In this document: positions 60,656-64,000 of the stretch, in pieces
Layout of the letters: each line of letters opens with the position of its first letter
Position numbering within the stretch: position 1 is the first letter of the stretch
Source: Galbula dea
Taxonomy: Eukaryota > Chordata > Aves > Piciformes > Galbulidae
NCBI GenBank assembly: GCA_013399015.1
Contig: VWZX01002966.1
Location: 1 to 64,000 of the forward strand
Reading direction: 5' to 3'
Length of the DNA: 64,000 nt
Position numbers and translations under genes: made by a program
Notes under the pieces: generated by a model
The model's database searches: none
What the model saw: the letters and a program-made list of their open reading frames with translations, nothing else
What the model was told of the DNA's origin: nothing

Positions 60656-63600
60656 TTATAAGTAAAGAATTTTGGTAAATGCTGCCAAACCTTAGTTTTC
60701 AACATTTCCTGGTACACAACATTGGCAGAGGTCAGTTCTAATTTCTTTTCTCAAAGTTCTAATAGTCCATATAAAATGCTTTACAAGCTTACTTTCTCCG
60801 AAGGTTGCACATCTCTTTCTTGGTCACATGATTTGCTATTTTAATCTGTAAAATATTTATATGTCTGCTAGCATAAACTTCCCTAAAAAACGTATCTGAG
60901 TCTGCCAAAGTGAACATATGGGGGGGGGGAATAAAAAATTGTTTATTTCCAGTAGAGAGGGGGTTTCTCCCATTAGCATTTGTTCTATTATATCTCTGGC
61001 TTGAAGCAGGCATTCTGAGACCATCTAATTCTTTGCTAAATGAGGAGAGTGGTTATCAACTCATACATAGATTTATTTTTACTGTGAACAATGCAGTTGA
61101 ATGTTTCTTAAATATTTTCATTAAGAGAATAATTTAAATATTATTGTTGTTAACAATTAGTGATTGCTTCATATCCTGGAAACTATCACACTTAGCATTC
61201 TTTTTTTTTATAGTAGCGAATATAAGATGATGATTTTGAAGATGACCAAGATCTTGTGTTTTATAGACAGGGTTTGAATAAATTTGGGTTTGTGTTAATT
61301 GTGGGATAATTGCTTGGCTCAAAATAATATTTAAAACCCGCAATAATAAGATACAGGAACAATTCTGCCGGGTGAGAGAGCATGTTTCTAAATCAGATTA
61401 GCTTAGCATATGTATTCCTTTAATGGAGAATAGAGAACACTCGAAAACATCATTATCCAAAATACACAGAGAAGATCTAGATGCCTTCATTACATCAGGT
61501 CCTTATATCTATGTCAGTGCATCCTAGAACTCCCTTCTTTCCAAATAAGCTTTGCAACATCTGAACAAAGAAGCAAATGCCTTCCCTCTCATCTTTCTTC
61601 TTGCCCCTACTGTTTTTAATAATGTATATCTGCCATGCTAACACTCAGGCACATGCTCATTCATTGCTGTCTGATCTCAGCTGCCTGATAATGGCTTAAG
61701 AGGGACGATGAGTGGAATTGCACATCAAGGATCTCTTTTGTTGACAGAGTAACCAGGAGTATGTTTCCAATTTGCAGTTTGGCTCTGGGGCTTCAGAAAT
61801 ACTACTTATGTTTGATCCACTTGGTTGCTTACCAGTAAACTTGGGGATCAATCACTGTGTTGTGAGAAGATATATTTAAAAAAAAAAATAAAAACACCAC
61901 AGGAAAAGAAAAAAATCAGGAAAAATCTTGACTCTCATTTTGAAAATAGTAGGACATCTGGCAGATTGAGAAGCTGTCTATTGCAAAACATGGAGAAGCA
62001 AGTGTGTATGTGAGTGAGAGAAGGAACATGTGTGTCTGTATTTCTCTTTCATAATATCTCAAAGACAAAATAATTCATAATTTGATTCCAGCGACTGCTC
62101 TTGAGTTAAGCCAGGGATTACACTAAGCTATTCTTAGACAACCATTTATATGTTAGTTCAGGACTCCTCGTGGCAAATCTGCATTCTTCTTAACCACTTG
62201 CAGTCAGTCAGATTTTAATTTGTCTTTATCTTCAGCCTCAAAAAGTTTGGGCCTGTAATCCCTTTGCTTCAAGGATCAAAGAGCGTTTTCCCTGTGCATG
62301 TCAGGCACACTTAAGGAATGCTCTTGTATGTTTATTTAGCTCTATAATTATTCCATATTAACAAAAGCAGATTGACTGAAGAATGTTTTTCAAAATAGCC
62401 TTTTTGAAATCTTGCTTTGCTGGAATTGTGACACTTCCAATTCTATTATTTTCCTTTTGAAATACATTGCAAGAATTCACTACAAAATCTATAAACCTCC
62501 CAATCAGGGGTGATTGGCTTATTCTGCTGCCTATCTTGTTAATCAATATTGTTAACAAGCAGTGATGGACAAAATTACTGGAATGACCCTAGCTACTCTT
62601 AATTAAAGATAATTGCCTTGTTCAGTCATATTCATTCTCCAAAATATAGGTGTATAGGTGTGTTGATCATGAATGCAATAATTTATTTTAGACTGTACCA
62701 TGATCATTACATATTCTATTTTCTTATTAACAACTAATTTTAATTCTAGCTTACTCAGAAAAGCCATAAAATGACTAGATTAGCTGGATGACTAAATAAC
62801 ACATTACTATAGTGCACACTTACAGTCAGGAGGTTTTGATGAGGGTGAAAACAGAATTCCACTACTTACTGGGCCCTGCCGCTGGCTTGAATGCTTTGCC
62901 CAACAGCTTGGTAAGATGCTTCTTGATGAAGTGTCTTGGTTTGAAGTTACATGGTGCTGATACCAGAATAAATCTTCCAGCTTTTGGTGTGCATTTCATG
63001 TATCCTTTTATCAGCTCTATTATTTGTTATGATTTTTCTGAGCTTCCTTGGATAAGAACAAAAGGTTATGCTTATTATGCAGCAGTTTCGTGAAAGCTAT
63101 TTAAAATAACACTTGAGGAGGAAAAAACAAATCAAAATTAATAAAAGCCTAGAAAACACATGATGAAACAAAATGAATGTCAGAACTATTAAATTAATAA
63201 GATTGAAAAACATTATTTATAGTATCTCAATGGAAGTTTAGAAACTGATACTGACTTTCCAAAATTACTTGAGTACTGTTGTTGTATTTCGGGAACACAT
63301 ATTCAAACTCATTGTACCCATTCTTTGTGGGGGAAAATTGTTCCACCTGCCAAAAATTGCAGGAGTTTAATTTGATTTTCATATTCTGCAGGTAAATAGT
63401 TGTGCTATTGTCTCAGTATGGCATTAACTCAGTAAATCTCTATAGTCTGATTGTCTGTGGATGGTTGTCCCTGTTTTCTCAAGTTGCTCATGAAAAGAGT
63501 GTTGGAAACTGTGCAGAAGCAGCAGCCTGAAACAGAGATTTGGCAACTGCACAACCTCACCAGGGTGTCCTGTCACAGGGGTTTACTTTTAGGTGCACCC

Positions 63601-64000
63601 TTCCCTGACAGGTACCTATTTTGTTCATGAAATGGCAGAAATGCAGATGAAGGATTTAGTACTAAGACAGATGTGCTCGGGAAGAGTATGGGCTCATCTC
63701 AGATGTCCAGCCAGCTTGGAGCCCAGCAGTATGTTCCTGTGGAGCATCTCATGTGCCTGGAGCTGGAAGACATCTCTTAGTCATGTCCCCTGTTCTCAGT
63801 GGCCTGCCGAGAAGCACAGGGTCAGGCTCAGCTATGCCCTACAGAATTCCTACAGGCAGGTCGGTTGTTGGGACTGGAGGGCAAAGGACTGAATGAGTGG
63901 TCAAGGAGCCTCCCAGTACAGGTTTCTTTGGATATGTATTTACAGTATTGACTAATATTCACTAGTGCAAATTAGATAGGGATGCAGGTGCTCAGTTCTC
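60656..64000. other. Non-coding, no gene recognised; less AT-rich at the end
   Basis: Includes a G10 run at 60920-60929. The last ~450 bp (63500-63950) are less AT-rich and hold a 99-codon frame (63593-63892, +) rich in Ser, Cys and Trp without a recognisable domain. This could be part of an untranslated exon, an old repeat or simple composition drift; I cannot tell. Confidence 0.5.

Noticed and set aside
60350..60717. Hydrophobic 103-codon frame (+) and Lys/Pro-rich 101-codon frame (-)
   Set aside because: Both are products of the G/T-rich low-complexity tract.
62932..62950. TGTCTTGGTTTGAAG resembling an avian LTR 5' end
   Set aside because: No TATA-like promoter, matching 3' end or target duplication could be found downstream.
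1..64000. Bacterial-type systems, CRISPR arrays, operons, or a microRNA gene
   Set aside because: The sequence is vertebrate in character; no regularly spaced repeats, no ribosome-binding-site/ORF series and no microRNA that I recognise were seen.

Overview
The window looks like a piece of bird nuclear genome with no gene that I can support: a gene desert or a large intron. The evidence for a bird is the set of CR1 retrotransposon 3' ends (terminal ATTCTGTG units), a tRNA-headed element with a CR1 tail, and solo LTRs of the TG...CA type with 5-bp target duplications. The sequence is AT-rich and CpG-poor, and its open reading frames are short (longest 159 codons). I recognise no protein family in any of them, no rRNA, no intact tRNA, no CRISPR array and no CpG island.

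Layout: the window opens inside a CR1 3' end (1-64). At about 4820-5980 lies a block of mixed composition with CpGs, a perfect 16-bp palindrome and several transcription-factor-like words, which reads like a conserved non-coding element. A worn CR1 piece follows at 6850-6995. CR1 pieces on the minus strand lie at 16959-17131 and 17400-17450. At 19861-21130 the minus strand carries Lys/Glu-rich reading-frame remnants in three phases, possibly a decayed coding sequence. A cluster of four TTAAGTG words sits at 28445-28479.

Three solo LTRs follow: 30415-31144 (+, duplication attag), 41502-41972 (+, worn duplication) and 46204-46746 (-, duplication aatcc). The first and third share their U3 half and their extreme 3' end but have unrelated middles. 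More CR1 pieces are at 42401-42548 (-), 48634-48780 (+), 47545-47560 (tail only) and 58262-58363 (+).

The most distinctive item is at 57205-57379: a tRNA-Glu(CTC)-like head joined to a CR1 3' tail, i.e. a SINE-type chimera. Nothing in the window forms an operon, defence system or gene cluster. Its functional content, if any, is probably distal cis-regulation plus retroelement remains. Conservation and repeat-library searches would settle most of the open calls.
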